A stretch of DNA of 64,000 nt, from contig CM059575.1 of NCBI GenBank assembly GCA_030386875.1, positions 48,824,859 through 48,888,858 on the forward strand, read 5' to 3'. Both the position numbers and the translations under genes were made by a program. The stretch comes from Morinoia aosen (lineage: Eukaryota > Arthropoda > Malacostraca > Amphipoda > Talitridae). The notes beneath the pieces were generated by a model. The model did not search any database. It had not been told where the DNA came from and was given only the letters and a program-made list of their open reading frames with translations. Shown here one piece after another: positions 45,508 through 58,089 of the stretch (within the stretch, counting starts at the first letter, position 1; every line of letters begins with the position of its first letter).

Positions 45508-47045
45508 TAATGTCAATTCTTAACTCAACTTAGGGTTAGATTAATTTTTATTTGACTTGCTTGGATTAATTTGAACTTGACCTGGATTAATTCGAACTTG
45601 ACTTGGATTAAATTGAACTTGACTTGGAATAATTTGAAGTGAAGAGGGTAGCGTTAACATTACCGCGCATCTGGTTTCCCTCTTTAAGTTTCAAAGTTTC
45701 TTTAAATAGTTATAACTCGAAAAGTAAGGAGTTTTGGGCATTTTATGATTCGTGAAAATCGATTTATTTTAAGTTTCTCAACCCATGTTTGAAATTTGTC
45801 CCCACAAAAAAACACCCTATATCTATGATCATTAAGAACGTCACAGACGCACACACTAACCAAGCAAGCAACAACTGTATATTATAATTCAAATTATTAT
45901 TAGTCAAGAATTTTTTAAAAATTTGTCATACCTTTTTACCAAGATAGGGTACCTTTTATTAACAATAGATTCAATTTTCACGCAATATTTTTTACTAATA
46001 AACAAAAGTGAGCAGATGCTAGGTTTTTCACATTGTTTGAATTGTATTTATGATACCATCCAATCATGCAGATTCCCATTGTAATATCATAGGAGAAATT
46101 ACGCATAAAAACATATGCTTAATTATAAATTATTGTTGAAGACACCTGACGTTTTATTATAGATATAGGGTGTTTTTTTTTGTGCGGACAAATTTCAATC
46201 ATGGGTTGAAAAACTCAAAATAAATCGATTTTCACGAATCATAAATTGTCAACATGTTTGGGCATGTTGAAAGAATGAATGTTGAGCGGCTGGTGAAAAA
46301 GATATATATGTCGGAAGTGAGTGGTCTTCGGGCGCGAGGTAGACCACGGATGAGTTGGATGGATGGGGTGCGACGTGCTTTGTATGAGAGGGGTCTGACT
46401 GTGGACGTGGCGAGAGGGATGGCTGCGGACAGAAGTGAGTGGGGGCAGTGTATAAGGAGGTAGTTTTATTTTTGACGCGTTACTGGAAGCTGCCCGCTTG
46501 TGATGGGGTTGACCTGTCACGTGCGGGGGGAGGGGCTGCACTCAATGAAGCGGTCGGGGTAAACCAGCTGTGGCTGTCGGGCCTGACTGTGGAAGGTGGT
46601 TGTGCTGGGCTGCTGCTGATCCTGGCAGTTCAGGTGCGGCCAGTGCTGCCTCTCTCGCCTCCTAGTGACTAAGTGTGGTGATTGTGGCCTGCTGTCGGCT
46701 ACCCTCCCATAGGGAGGATAAGCCCGGTATATGTGTGTATATGTATAAATTGTCCAAAACTCCTTACTTTTCGAGTTATAAAGATTTAAAGAAACTTTGA
46801 AATTTAAAGAGGGAAACCAGATGCGCGCTAATGTTAACGCTACCTTTTTCACTTCAAATTACTCTAAGTCAAGTTCAATTTAATCCAAGTCAAGTTCGAA
46901 TAATCCAAGTCAAGTTCGAATTAATCCAAGCCAGTCAAATCAAAATTAATCCAACCCTAAGATGAGTTGAGAATTGACATTATCTATATATTAATACGCT
47001 AACCTGTTCGTCACACCCTTCAACATCATTGCAGTATCTATGATA
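45445..47045. repeat. Large inverted duplication with head-to-head Helitron 5' ends
   Basis: The left arm is about 45445-45830 and the right arm about 46158-47045, with a spacer of about 330 bases (45831-46157). The arms share CGAAAAGTAAGGAGTTTTGG, AGAGGGAAACCAGATGCGCG-type sequence and a run of TTGAACTTGACTTGGATTAA-type units, in inverse order. The outermost parts are Helitron 5' termini in both arms. The right arm is interrupted by a LINE insertion (46251-46744). Confidence 0.8.
46241..46754 (+). mobile_element. RTE-like LINE 3' fragment with 10-bp target duplication
   Basis: The insertion 46251-46744 is flanked by ATAAATTGTC at 46241-46250 and 46745-46754. The plus frame 46254-46463 reads MFGHVERMNVERLVKKIYMS and GRPRMSWMDGVRRALYERGL, the C-terminal domain seen in the copy at 26.4-27.9 kb, and stops at TAG 46461-46463. 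A 3' UTR and a TATATGTGTGTATATG tail follow, matching the end of that copy. It is 5'-truncated to 494 bp. The left arm of the inverted duplication lacks it, giving an empty site. Confidence 0.85.
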
Positions 47046-47716
47046 CGGGTTGGCTCGCGTCGGGTCGTGTTACATTAGAGGGAGAGAGAGAGAGTGGGAT
47101 AGAGAAGCAAGGAAGAGTGAGAGGGAGAGGGGAAAGGGAGATGAAAATTGTTTAATTTTACTTATTTATTTTTTTAATTTGTTAGAATAGGATAGGTTAG
47201 CATATGATAGGTTAGGATAGGATAGGTTAGGATATGATAGGTTAGGATAGGTTAGGATAGGATAGGTTAGGTTAGGATAGGATAGTTAGGTTAGAATATG
47301 ATAGGTTAGGATAAGATAAGACAGGATAGGATAGGTTAAGTTATGATAGCTTAGTAAATGTTATGTAAGGATGGGTATAAGTTAGAATTTGTTATGTTAG
47401 GATGGGTATAGGTTAGAATATGTTGCGTTAGAATTTGTTAGGTAATGTTGATCGAAATTTTCAACGGGTCCACCTAGCTTAATTAACGATGACAGTGGTT
47501 GACGTTAGGATAGGATAGGATAAGTTAGGTTAAGATAGGTTAGGAAAGATTTGGTTAACATAGGTTAAAATATGATAGGTTAGAACATGTTAGGTTAAGA
47601 TAGGCTAGATTAGGATATGTCATTCTTAAATTTGTTAGGTAATGGTGACCAAATTTTCCCCGGGACCACCAACTTATTGATAACATTGTCCGTAGAATCT
47701 CCACGGGTCCTGCTAG
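46983..47716 (+). mobile_element. Complete short non-autonomous Helitron, 734 bp
   Basis: Starts TCTATATATTAATACGCTAA after host A (46982). It ends with a CCGTAGAATCTCCACGG imperfect hairpin and GTCCTGCTAG at 47716, followed by host T (47717). The 5' and 3' ends match Helitrons A and B. The interior has a GA-rich run (47080-47150), a TAGGTTAGGA tract (47185-47430) and two diverged copies of the 3' subterminal block (47435-47505 and 47630-47716). No coding sequence. Confidence 0.85.
47185..47610. repeat. Degenerate TAGGTTAGGATAGGA tract
   Basis: Pentamer-based array of TTAGG, ATAGG and ATATGATAGG units inside a Helitron, interrupted near 47440-47510. It resembles the arthropod telomere pentamer TTAGG in part but is irregular and internal to a transposon. 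The same kind of tract, inverted, is in Helitron A. Confidence 0.8.
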
Positions 47717-49057
47717 TCACTCATTAATTTGAGCGTTTTTGTGTTAAATATGTATCTATTGGATGTGATGAGCAAGACAATCGTTTTGCCTTCCAGCAAG
47801 GAATACATAAAACTTCCGCCGGTGATGCAATTTAAAGACAAGCTGTGCTAAGTGTTCAGCGCCAGGAGGCAGAGTATTATTCAGATCTTTGACCGGCGAA
47901 AAAATAAAAGTCAATTATAAAACATCGTATTATACTCTTCATTAAAGATTTTTAAATTCTACATTAATAGCAGTTTGCAGCTATTCAAATATTTCATTTA
48001 TAAATAATTGTTAAACAATTATAAATTATTTTTAGCAAAAATTAAAATCAAAGACACCAAAAATAGGGACTCCAGCCTCGACGCCACCACATTCGAATGA
48101 ACGACTCCGACTCCACCTTATTCGGAAAAGTGACTCCGACTCCATCACATTCAGAAGAGCGACTCCGATTCCGACTCCACCTTAAAACATGCGACTCCGG
48201 TGACTTCGACTCCCGACTCCGTCTCCGCAACCCTGGTACAAACGTATTGGAATGCATGGACTATCATGCTCTTTAGCTATTATTAGGCTAGCGAATGCGA
48301 AACCCAGACAGATTTTAGCTTGTGATGGTGAAACAAAACCTGTTAAAAATATACAAATTTTCAACCCAGTGGATATATATTCGACCAAAACTTGTATGGT
48401 GCAAAACAGAATATTAATTTGTTTCACTTTAATGTTTATTTAATAGAATTTTTTCACACTGAAGTAATATTTCCTTCTGATACTCCTTTCAACATATTAG
48501 ATGCCTGAGCAAAAAGAATCTTCGTGGTTCAGTAAAAAGTAGTGTACCACATAAGCCACCGCAGCAGAAGACACCTACAACAAATCATTCTTACGTTTAA
48601 AGGTCAAAGGTAGTTCCAGAATCTTCTTGGGGCTGATCAAGTAAAAGAATATTTTTCGTTCCGAAAAAAATTTGGACCGAAAGATTCCTGATCAATTAAA
48701 TGCGCTATATTCTATCGGTGTTTCGATTATTCGTACTCTTAAGGGATATGACACAACTACCAAATCCTCAAAAAAATCAGTGTTCAGTGTTCCTGCACCT
48801 CTTCACTGGCTGCAAATGGTTGAAAATAATTCGATGATTAACAAAAAAGTGAAAATTTATATTGAAGACTCCGGTACAAAACTAAGTGACAGAACCATGA
48901 GGAGAAACTACCCAGAAACATCAGAATATAACAGTTCCAAAAAATCCCCAGCGAATTATCGAGAGAAAATGTTGCAATTCCTTCAAAATGTAGAAAAATA
49001 TATAGACCAATGACATGAGATTTTCCACAGAGATAATCGAAATTGAATCATTTTTAG
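47717..49057. other. Spacer with one unrecognised 113-codon frame
   Basis: The plus frame 48672-49013 is lysine/serine-rich (for example ENNSMINKKVKIYIEDSGTK) and its family is not recognised. It lies directly upstream of the hairpin repeat pair and could be a relic of a mobile element ORF. Nothing else is supported apart from the hexamer repeat described separately. Confidence 0.35.
48065..48232. repeat. GACTCC/CGACTCCGACTCC hexamer-type repeat
   Basis: Degenerate microsatellite with about a dozen GACTCC or GATTCC units. The arginine/serine-rich minus frame (48048-48257) is an artefact of it. Confidence 0.8.
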
Positions 49058-50201
49058 GGGGCCCTCCGCTTAAACCTGAATTTTGATCCGATTGGTCTGA
49101 ATGTATATATATATATATATGTATTTTGGAAAGAGAAACATATTTGGCGGGAAAAATTTTTTTGATTTGGCCTTAGTTTTTTCGAAAAATTTGAAAAATA
49201 AGTTTTTTGAGTAATTTTTGTACATATTTCAAAATGATAGAAGTCAAAAAGTTCTTATGCTAGAACAAATTCAAAGACAGTTTTGGAATCCTCGTGATAT
49301 TGCGAACAAACTGATCGACTTGGAATTTCTATTTGAAGCTTTATTTTTTCTCGATATGCGATATTTGATCAATACCTAAAATATACCTATTTTTTAGGCT
49401 TTGAACAAGCCTAAAACAAATTAAATGTACAAATCGGAAAATCAAAGCCAATCTGTTTGTTAGAAATGTTCCATGGATTCTAAAACTGTCTTTGTTTTCT
49501 TCCTAGCATAAAAATTTTTTGACTTCTATTCTTTTGAATGATGAAAATAAGTGACTTTACAGTACGGGCCAAAAACAAAATTGTTTGTTGATGTGTAATA
49601 TAATGGAAAATTTATGTAATTGAATGCTGTTTTCATTTTTATTTCAATAATCTCCATGCATAACTTCAATTTTAGACTGTGAATTATAATTTGAAAAAAA
49701 ATTTAAAAAAAAATTTTTCTTATTAAAGTTTGGAAATTTTTCATTTGTGGTCCGATTCTTATGAAATTTAGCTATTATATGTAACTATTAAAAACAAACA
49801 AAATTTCATCCATTCATTTTTTCGATTCAGGTCTTAGTTTCTTGAAAAAAATTGACCTACTAGGTTTCTAGTTCAATTTTTTATATATATCAAAAAGGTA
49901 GAAGTCAAAAAAATTTTGTGCTAAAACAAAACCAAATACAGTTTTAGAATCCATAAAGCATTGTAAATAAAGTGATGTTTTCAAGTTTTAAATATCTCTT
50001 TTGGTTTTATTGTTATATGGGGTCGAAATTGGGTCAAAAATTCGAAATTTTTGGTCCTCTCACCCCCCCCCTGGGGAGGGGGATCTAGTGTTCGTAGCGC
50101 CATAAAATTTTAGGACCAAATAGTCCACCACCTAAGGGTCCTTTTCCAACAAAAGGATGAAAAATGACCATCGGAGAGAAAAGGGGCCTCGGAGGGCCCC
50201 C
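49058..50201. repeat. Copy 2 of the ~1.1-kb hairpin-bearing repeat
   Basis: Bounded by GGGGGCCCTCCG (49058-49069) and CGGAGGGCCCCC (50190-50201), a perfect 12-bp inverted repeat. It contains the TCCGATTGGT block, an internal inverted pair (about 49245-49300 and 49470-49540) and the GGTCGAAA...GGACCAAATAGTCCACCA block. A TA microsatellite is at 49105-49120. No coding frame. Two bases separate it from copy 3. Confidence 0.75.
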
Positions 50202-50203
50202 AT

Positions 50204-51356
50204 AAGGGGATCATCTCAAGGTTTTGACTATTTTTATCCGATTCGTCTGAAATTTGGACAGTATATGTATTTGTTGAAAGTAAACTTTTTTTCACATGTA
50301 ACCTTTTCGATTTAGGCCTTATTTTTTACGAAAAATTTGTTTTTGGTACATTTTTATTAATATTTCAAAAGATAATTAGTCATTGAGTTTTGATGCTAGA
50401 ACAAAACTAAATACAGTTTTAGAATCCTTGAAGCATTTCTAACAAACGTATGTACGAAAATCTAAACATTTGGGAGTCAATTTTTTGTGAGATTTTTTTA
50501 CATCAATGATACATCATTTTTGGTTATGAGCTGTATAATTTTTTCCCCCAAATTTGGAAGTTTTCTTACATACGTTTGTTATAAATGTTCCAAGGATTCT
50601 AAAACTGTCTTTGGTTTTGTTCTAGCATCAAAACTCAATGACTAATTATCTTTTGAATGGTAAAATGTATGATTTTTCAGGAGAGCCCCAAAACAAGAAT
50701 ATACCATTGAATTGCAATATCGAGGAAAATTTTTGTACATGAATGCAGTTTCCCCGATCTATTTTTATGTACGAATAATGTGCAATATTTTTCATGTGAA
50801 GTTCAATGTAACATTTAAGAACTGTCGTGCATAAAAATATATATAAATATTTTATTTCATCCGAATAAATTATGAAATTTTATATATGTAGTCTGATTAT
50901 AATGAAATTTGACCATTATATGTAACTTTTGAAAATAAACACAATTTCCTCAATTCCTTTTTTCGATTCAGGCCTTAGTTTTTTTGGAAAAATTGGATAT
51001 TCTGTTTTTTTCATTTATATTGATATTTCAAATGAATAGAACTCATTGAGTTTTTATGCTAGAACAAAACCAAAGACAGTTTTAGAATTCTTGAAACATT
51101 GTAAACAAAGTTATTGTTTTAAATTTTCCATTTCCCGTTTTGTTTTGTTTTTATAAGGGGTCGAAATGGGGTCGAAAATTCAGGATTTTTAGTCCTCTTA
51201 CCTTCCTCCCCCTGGGGGGGGGGGGGGATCTAGTGTCTCCAGCACCATAACATTTTAGGACCGAATAGTCCACCAACTAAGGGTCCTTTTCCAACAACAA
51301 AACAAAAAACTTACCGGACCGACAGGGGCCTGGCAGGGGTCTGGGATGATCCCCTT
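50204..51356. repeat. Copy 3 of the ~1.1-kb hairpin-bearing repeat, in tandem with copy 2
   Basis: Bounded by AAGGGGATCATC (50204-50215) and GATGATCCCCTT (51345-51356), a perfect 12-bp inverted repeat. The block order matches copies 1 and 2. The internal inverted pair spans about 50345-50665 (arms around TAGTCATTGAGTTTTGATGC and its inverse). Length 1153 bp, no coding frame. Confidence 0.8.
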
Positions 51357-53990
51357 AATGTGAGGTCACTCGCCATGTTTGGAGGACTGAGGAGGCAGCC
51401 CAAGAACCTAACGACGCCACAAGTGTGGATTTAACCACAAGTACAGAGCTATGTAAATGCACAATTTAAAAGATATCAAGCATCCAATCACCAAAAACAT
51501 GTCTATAGTTACAAATATGACACAAATATGTACATATCAATTGTTAAGTAACAATTATAACATTATGGGCTTAATAAAGCATCTTATCATGTTAAATAAA
51601 TTCTGAAGTAGAATGGATTATAACTAAGTTTGCTTGCGTAATTACTTAGCGTCAGTTAGGCAAATAAAACACAGTTTAAATTACAGTTATTAGAGCTATA
51701 TTTATAAATTACATATAGTCACACATTACATCCCAAGTATAGTTATAAATTACAGTTTTTTGAAAGTGTATTTCTTAACGGGATCAAACAAATTCCAATA
51801 TATGTATACAGATATCATATATGTGTATGCATAAATATAAATGTTAGTAAACGCATTTCATACACTTATACGCACATATATCCGAGTTGGGGGCTCGCTA
51901 ATGAGAGATATATTCATAGGGAGGAGTGTAATTTAAGGATGATATTATGTTCGTATTTCCTTGGTTTGCTTTGCCTATCCATCAATTTTTTTTCGTTAAT
52001 TTCACTCGTAATTTGAGTTCATGTATTCGTTCATGTGACGTATAATTTGAGTTCATTCGTTCATCCTAGTCATGTTACTGGTATATACAGCAGAGTTACA
52101 TGTTGCTGTTTTTGCAATGATACTGGATTATTTTCTGTAATTAATGGGAGTGATCAATAGCGATTATTTGCTGCCGATTTTTAAAAAAATAATGAAAGTT
52201 TGGCATTGGGTACTGCGGATTTTTTCCGAGAGCTCATGACTACAGAAAACTACACTGTCAACCGCTGTCGATTGACGCGCGTGAGACGAACGAAAAATCT
52301 GATGAACAGCAATTGATAAACCCGTGGCAGTACTCGTCAACATTGAATGCAAATGTCGTCAGTAATTTCTGGTTAGGTAGGTATTCATCTGAGAATGTTC
52401 TGATCATGGTTTCTCAGACTTTCTCTAAATATACTGTATCTTGGACGAAACATTTTATTCATTCTGGACGTATTGAGAATCGAGTAACTCCTCCGCCGAA
52501 TATGAGGGAAATTATGTGTTTGCAAGCAACAATCTTAAAGAACTGAACGATTTGAATTGAAACTGTCAAATGCTTCATATAAAGAACGCGCATCGGTGAA
52601 AAACTCTTAGCGTTCAGCGAAAGTTTGAGTTGCATTCACTGTGAAAAATTCCCGTGAATTTTACGGTTTAACACCGAATAAATCACGGCATTTTACTGAC
52701 AGGCATATGGTACAGTAAAACACCGGGTCTGAATCCAATTACGGTAGAACACCGATATAGATAACTTAGATAACTACGAGTAGATTTCAAATCAATGGAT
52801 TTCATTAAAGAAATTTACTTCAGTTTGAGCTTAAATGACTTGAATAAATTTTGATCAGTTTCCATCAACTCCATGAGCTATGTTTTGTTCATGCAATAAA
52901 AAAACAGGTGAGAAATAACCTAATAATCAATATCTAAAAACATTCCTTTCATTAAGAAAACGCGAATGATAATTATAGTTATTGATTTATTACATTAACT
53001 GTGTTTTTCTCTTACATTAACTCTAGATGTGTTAATTTAGGCTCTAAAACGTTAAAGATTGAAATATCCGTTCGATAAAAAAATGGTTCTAAGGTGTTTT
53101 TCCCATCATTGCTCTGCTCGTCCTTAATTTATGCAGCTATAATAAAAATCCTTAAATAAAAAATAAAAGAGTTTATATACAAATGTTTTGTTCCAAGAAA
53201 TATATTGGTAAATTAATCGATGAGAAGTTTACCACGTGTGAAGAGTTTTGGAACTCATTTCCGATAGCAAGTGTGGTTGCGCGACAAGTTGAACAGCAGG
53301 TGGAATTGTGCGCGAGAGAAATCTATGTATATTGAAATCATATTTTTATTGCATTCGAGTACTTTTATTTTGTTCTAATCGTCAGCATTTAATAATTTTA
53401 AATTCTTCTTTCTCTTATATTATTAGTCAGCACATAGAGTTTGTGAGTTGAGATTTTAATTTATCTGTCGTTTACCGGTGATCATCGTCGAGCACAGGCT
53501 GTGTTATTGTTAATTTCTCACAGATAGTATAACTGTAGGTATTGAGTCTCGGGAGAATTTTGATGGACAATATTATCGTACCTAAATTCTACCAATGTAC
53601 ATTTGAAGTTTCAAATTTGACGAATTTAGTTGTAGATAGATCTGTGATAGTTTATAGTAACTAAACCTTTTCTGATCGTGCTCCTTTTTTTAGTTCAAAT
53701 GCTGTAGATTGTCAACTCAAGTCAAAAAACAGGAGTAGATTCACCGGCAATGACATTTAGTGGAAACACATATACCCTACAGCTAGCCTAAATTGTGAAC
53801 TGATTAGAGCATTCTCAAATAATCTAAAATGTATCGCAAAATACCGAGGGAGCATCATACGAAGGGGAGCATCAAGGTACTTTTTTGTAGTGCAAGTTTC
53901 AACATAGCAGTAAAATTTTTTCTCATTTTATGTTCTGCTTTGACATCTCAATGACCATATAAAAGATGGTAAAATAATTAGGTGCCCTAT
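51357..53990. other. Non-coding stretch
   Basis: AT-rich with no recognised gene. A weak periodic motif around ACGGTTTAACACCG / ACGGTAGAACACCG occurs at 52660-52760. Frames of about 75 codons at 52313-52546 are unrecognised. Confidence 0.4.
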
Positions 53991-54049
53991 GAAAGATTGT
54001 GATAAATTATTCTGAAAAATTTCTAGTTATGAAAGCCATCGCTGAAGAG

Positions 54050-55900
54050 CCCATAGTGGAGATTGTCATGATCAGGTTGCTTTAAAATATTTAATATCAT
54101 TAGGTGTAAATGAACGCAGCGTTGATATTCATTCAGTTGCATTTTCAGCTGGTGAAATTAGCTTTGATGTCTCTGGTACCAGAGATAAACTGATACTAGT
54201 GAGACAGATGAAAAAATAGCAAATAGTGATGAAAATTTAGGTTGATATTATATAGAAGCGTTTTATTTAGGAAGCCTTGCTTTGTTTTATCTCAAATTAC
54301 AGGCAAAATTATTATTTCCATCATATTGTTGGAAGAATTTCTTGAAATCCTCCAACAAAGGCACACACACTGTATCTGTGACCAAATGTAATCAACACAT
54401 TTAAAAGTAAAACTGACATTACTGAGGATAAGTTTACCAAAATTGAATTATTATTTACAACGTCTAATTTGTTTACATTTACGTAAGAAATTTTAGCCCT
54501 GACTTCAAGTGTATAACACTTGAAAAAATCTTTAATTATGTTCAACCATTTGAAATCAAATTAAAAAATAATGCTCACCGTAAAAAATGTACTTTTTTGC
54601 TTATTCCTGTGTGTAGAAGCCTAGAAAGCGTGTTAATCAAAATCTTTCCAATATGAATCTGCTTATATTAGGGTAGTTAGTAACTTGGCTAAGTATAATG
54701 ACATACCAGAGGTCAAATCCTTTATTTAGGCATGATAATAATTCTCTTGAACTCATTCTCCACCAAGATGATTTTGAGGTTTGCGATATACTTCGCTCTA
54801 GTTTAAGGTCTAATGCTGAGCATACCATTCTGGTTTTGCAATAAACAGGAAAAAATTTCAAGTATTTTGGGTAGGAGGCTATTTATGAATATTGGGCAAA
54901 AGACCTTCAGGATTTAAAGAAAAATGGGACTAAATTTGACAGAAACAGGATCAGAAGCACTATTTACTGTATTACTGGAGACAACTTTGGCACACATTGT
55001 GTGTTGGAGGATTCGCACAAATATTTTGTAGGTATTGCTTGACCCAGAACAAGATTTTCAGCAGAATCCATTGACTATTGGACCATGTAAAACGGTTGAC
55101 AGTTACAAATTAGATCTTATTGGGTTTTCAAAAGGAGTGAAGTATGTCAGAGGTGTTTAATTAAATTCTGTATTTAATGTTCTGTCGTATCATGTTAGTC
55201 AGTCTGGGTTAGCTCCATGTCTGGGTCATGACCTATTTGAGGGTATTGTGAACTAGGACTGTTCTTTTCATTTAAGATTTGGTCTGACTAAAGCAATGGT
55301 TGTCGTATGAGGAAGTGAATAAATTAATGATAATTTTTCAATACTTTGGAGCAAATACTTGTAAGCCCAGTGAAGTAAGCACATCTGGTAAAAAGTTAGG
55401 AAGGTGTGCTGCTGAAAATTGGTGCTTACTAAGATTGATGGCACTCATACTATGCAACAAAGTTAAATGTTCACAAGACTTCACTTGGTGCTGCTCTCTA
55501 CTGTTTTGGGATATTGTTGAGTTAATGTCCTCCAAAGAAAACTGATGCTGCTTACTTGAATGTTTTAATTCAAACCTATCTTGAATTACAAGAGACATTT
55601 CCTTTGAATAGTAAAAATTCCAAGAACAATTACCTGAGGCATTATCCATTGCGTATTTTGGGCCAATTATCCATCTGTGGACTATGTCTTTTAAGCATTG
55701 CCACTCATACTTCTGAAGATGTGTTCACTATAGCCATAATTATAAGATTAAAGGAGCTGGGTAGTATTTTTCTGACCCTATCAACATTGGGTCATGTGAA
55801 CAACTTTTTGTGAATGAAACTTCAATTGAGTTCCAAGCCACACTTGCTGCCCTAAAGTTCTCTAGTGAAAAATGTGGATTTAGGATGAAATGAACACAGA
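54050..55900 (+). pseudogene. Decayed uncharacterised transposon-type gene
   Basis: Pieces across three plus frames read, in order: SLALFYLKLQAKLLFPSYC (about 54272-54330), GDNFGTHCV-like (about 54978-55005), SGLAPCLGHDLFEGIVN (about 55203-55253), RCAAENWCLLRLMAL (about 55402-55447), YLNVLIQTYLELQETFPLNS (55553-55615) and LRHYPLRILGQLSICG (about 55639-55686). To my recollection this series is characteristic of a multi-copy, uncharacterised protein family common in arthropod and fish genomes and thought to be transposon-derived. I cannot name a superfamily. There are many stops and shifts. The sequence from 55900 to 58100 contains no further clear piece. Confidence 0.5.
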
Positions 55901-58089
55901 GGATCTCAATGCAAGAAAGAGTATATTAGTGTTGACCAAAGCAGACAGTGATATGAAAGGTGAATAGATATTTGGGGAGATTCTTTTTATACTTATATCT
56001 GGTGAGAGTTCAGAAAGTCCCTGCATTTTTTGTTGTGAGAAAGCGTCTGTCAATTTTTTATTTCAGCATTCATGTCCATCAAATTTTCACTTTCTTGGGC
56101 AGGTTCAGAAATTTAATGATTGAGTTATAAAAAGCTTAGTGATTATTAGGAATGACCTAAGTCATGAAGAGAATGACCTTCAGCTGATTCAAATTTGCAT
56201 GATAAGGGATTTCTGGAGGTGTGCTTCGGGTAAGTAAATTTAGTTGTGTAAGGAGCATAACTTTATATTAATGATTATTTTTGGGTTCAGAGTTGGATAA
56301 TAAATTGCCTGGCATTAGAAATTCTTCCTAAAAAACCAATGCTAAGGCTACAAAAAAGACTTTAAGAATGCTTATGCTTCCCTACTGCCTCTTTAATTTT
56401 ATACCTTTAAAAATATCAAATTAAAAGTGAGACTAATTTTCTTCTTCAGTCCTTCAACAACTAAATTCATTAAAATGAAAGTTGCATGTGTGTAGTCTAG
56501 CTAATTACTGAGCGCTTAGTATTGCTTTTTTTTAAAGTGGCAAATTGTGAAAAAATCAAAGCATTTACTATCTTGATTTTTTTAAGACTTTTGCTATCTA
56601 GTAAACTTTGCACACTGCTTCTCTTAGAATCAATGTGAAAATGAGCAAAGCATGAATGAATTTGAGAATAGAATATATAGAAATATCTTAGCAATTGTAT
56701 CTGTGGTTTTTTGTGAGTTCAATTCAACTTTTTTTTTGGAAGCTGTTAGGATGGATTAAAGTCAGTCACAAGACCAATCCTTAATATTTAAACGGGGAAT
56801 TTATTTTCTTCTTGACTTATGGGCTAAATGTCAACGAAAAATATGCTACTACTTTGCTTACTTTGTTCATTCATTTATCTAGCACGATGCCAGAAAAATG
56901 GTAGAGGCCAAGAAAAAAAACTGGCTAACATCAAATTCATTTAACCAGAGATTTTTACATTCGCACATGCTCTGAAATGTTAATATTTTGGGTGAATATA
57001 AATTTTTAATGGTTGATTTAAACAATTAGAATGTTCACTGATTAAGCAAAAATGCTTTCATGAATGTGCGAGCATTCTAGGTCATATAATTATGCATAAT
57101 TTTCTTACATTTAAAAATTCATAGTATGTGGTACTTGATGTTTCTCTTGAGAAGATACAACTACTGTGTATTTTGATTACAGTTCTGCCAGGAGAGGAGA
57201 TTTGAAGCCTCTATAGCTTAATGTTTGGTTGGCCTTCCATTAGTTTAAATGGAATGAATTCTTTGGCTAGTTACACACCGCCTTCTTTTGATTCACTTTC
57301 GCCTTTTTTCTGCTCCTATCAATTTCTTCTTCAATTTCGAGCTGGTTTCACGGATTACTTCCAAAGACATATCTATGCACTTGGTGTGGGGACATACCTT
57401 AATTGTGCATAGATTTTCATGCCCCTTGATTCCTTACTGAATGATGCCTTCCTCTCTTGGGAACACCCTTGATTGTGTGGTAATGAAGAGTCAGACTTGA
57501 CTTGAGTTCTAATATTTGATTCTTAGTAGGTGAGTTTCTTACTTGCAATTTGATATTAAATAAGTTTTGTTATTCACTAAATGAATGAATTTCCTCTTAT
57601 ATCTCTTAATTAATTTATGCAAGCGTGTGCATATTATGCCTAGAAACTGATTGTGGCATTTTTAAATGAATTATTAAGGTTTTTGACAGTTTATGAGTTT
57701 TACTTGATGTGCTACCTTTACTATGAATCCACTAATTCACAAATCCATTGATTAAATAATTTTTTCTTAAAATATTTATGATTAATTTTAGGAAAGTCAA
57801 GTATTTTTAAAAATGTTGAAATGTTCTTAAATTAAAGTTGGGAATTCGGCAATGAACCCCCGACAAGTCGTTACATTTCTCTTGTTCATTGTAGCTAATC
57901 GAACATTTCCCTATTTGAAGAGATAGTGAATGAGTTTCTGATGCAGCTATGAAAAACATGAATGCTAAGGGGCAGTTTCAGTATTTAATTGAAAATTTTT
58001 TACTTATATTGCAGCTGTATTTTTATTCAATTTTAGGGACCGAATCTTTTCAAGACAATGGTAATTCAGATTACTAAATATTGATTTTT
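55901..58089. other. Non-coding stretch between two pseudogene pieces
   Basis: Short unrecognised frames only. It could be intron-like sequence of the decayed gene or unrelated spacer. No splice sites can be assigned with confidence. Confidence 0.35.

Noticed and set aside
47185..47610. Possible telomere or interstitial telomere (TTAGG-like repeats)
   Set aside because: The units are irregular (TAGGA, ATAGG, TATGATAGG), lie inside a Helitron, and recur in other Helitron copies.
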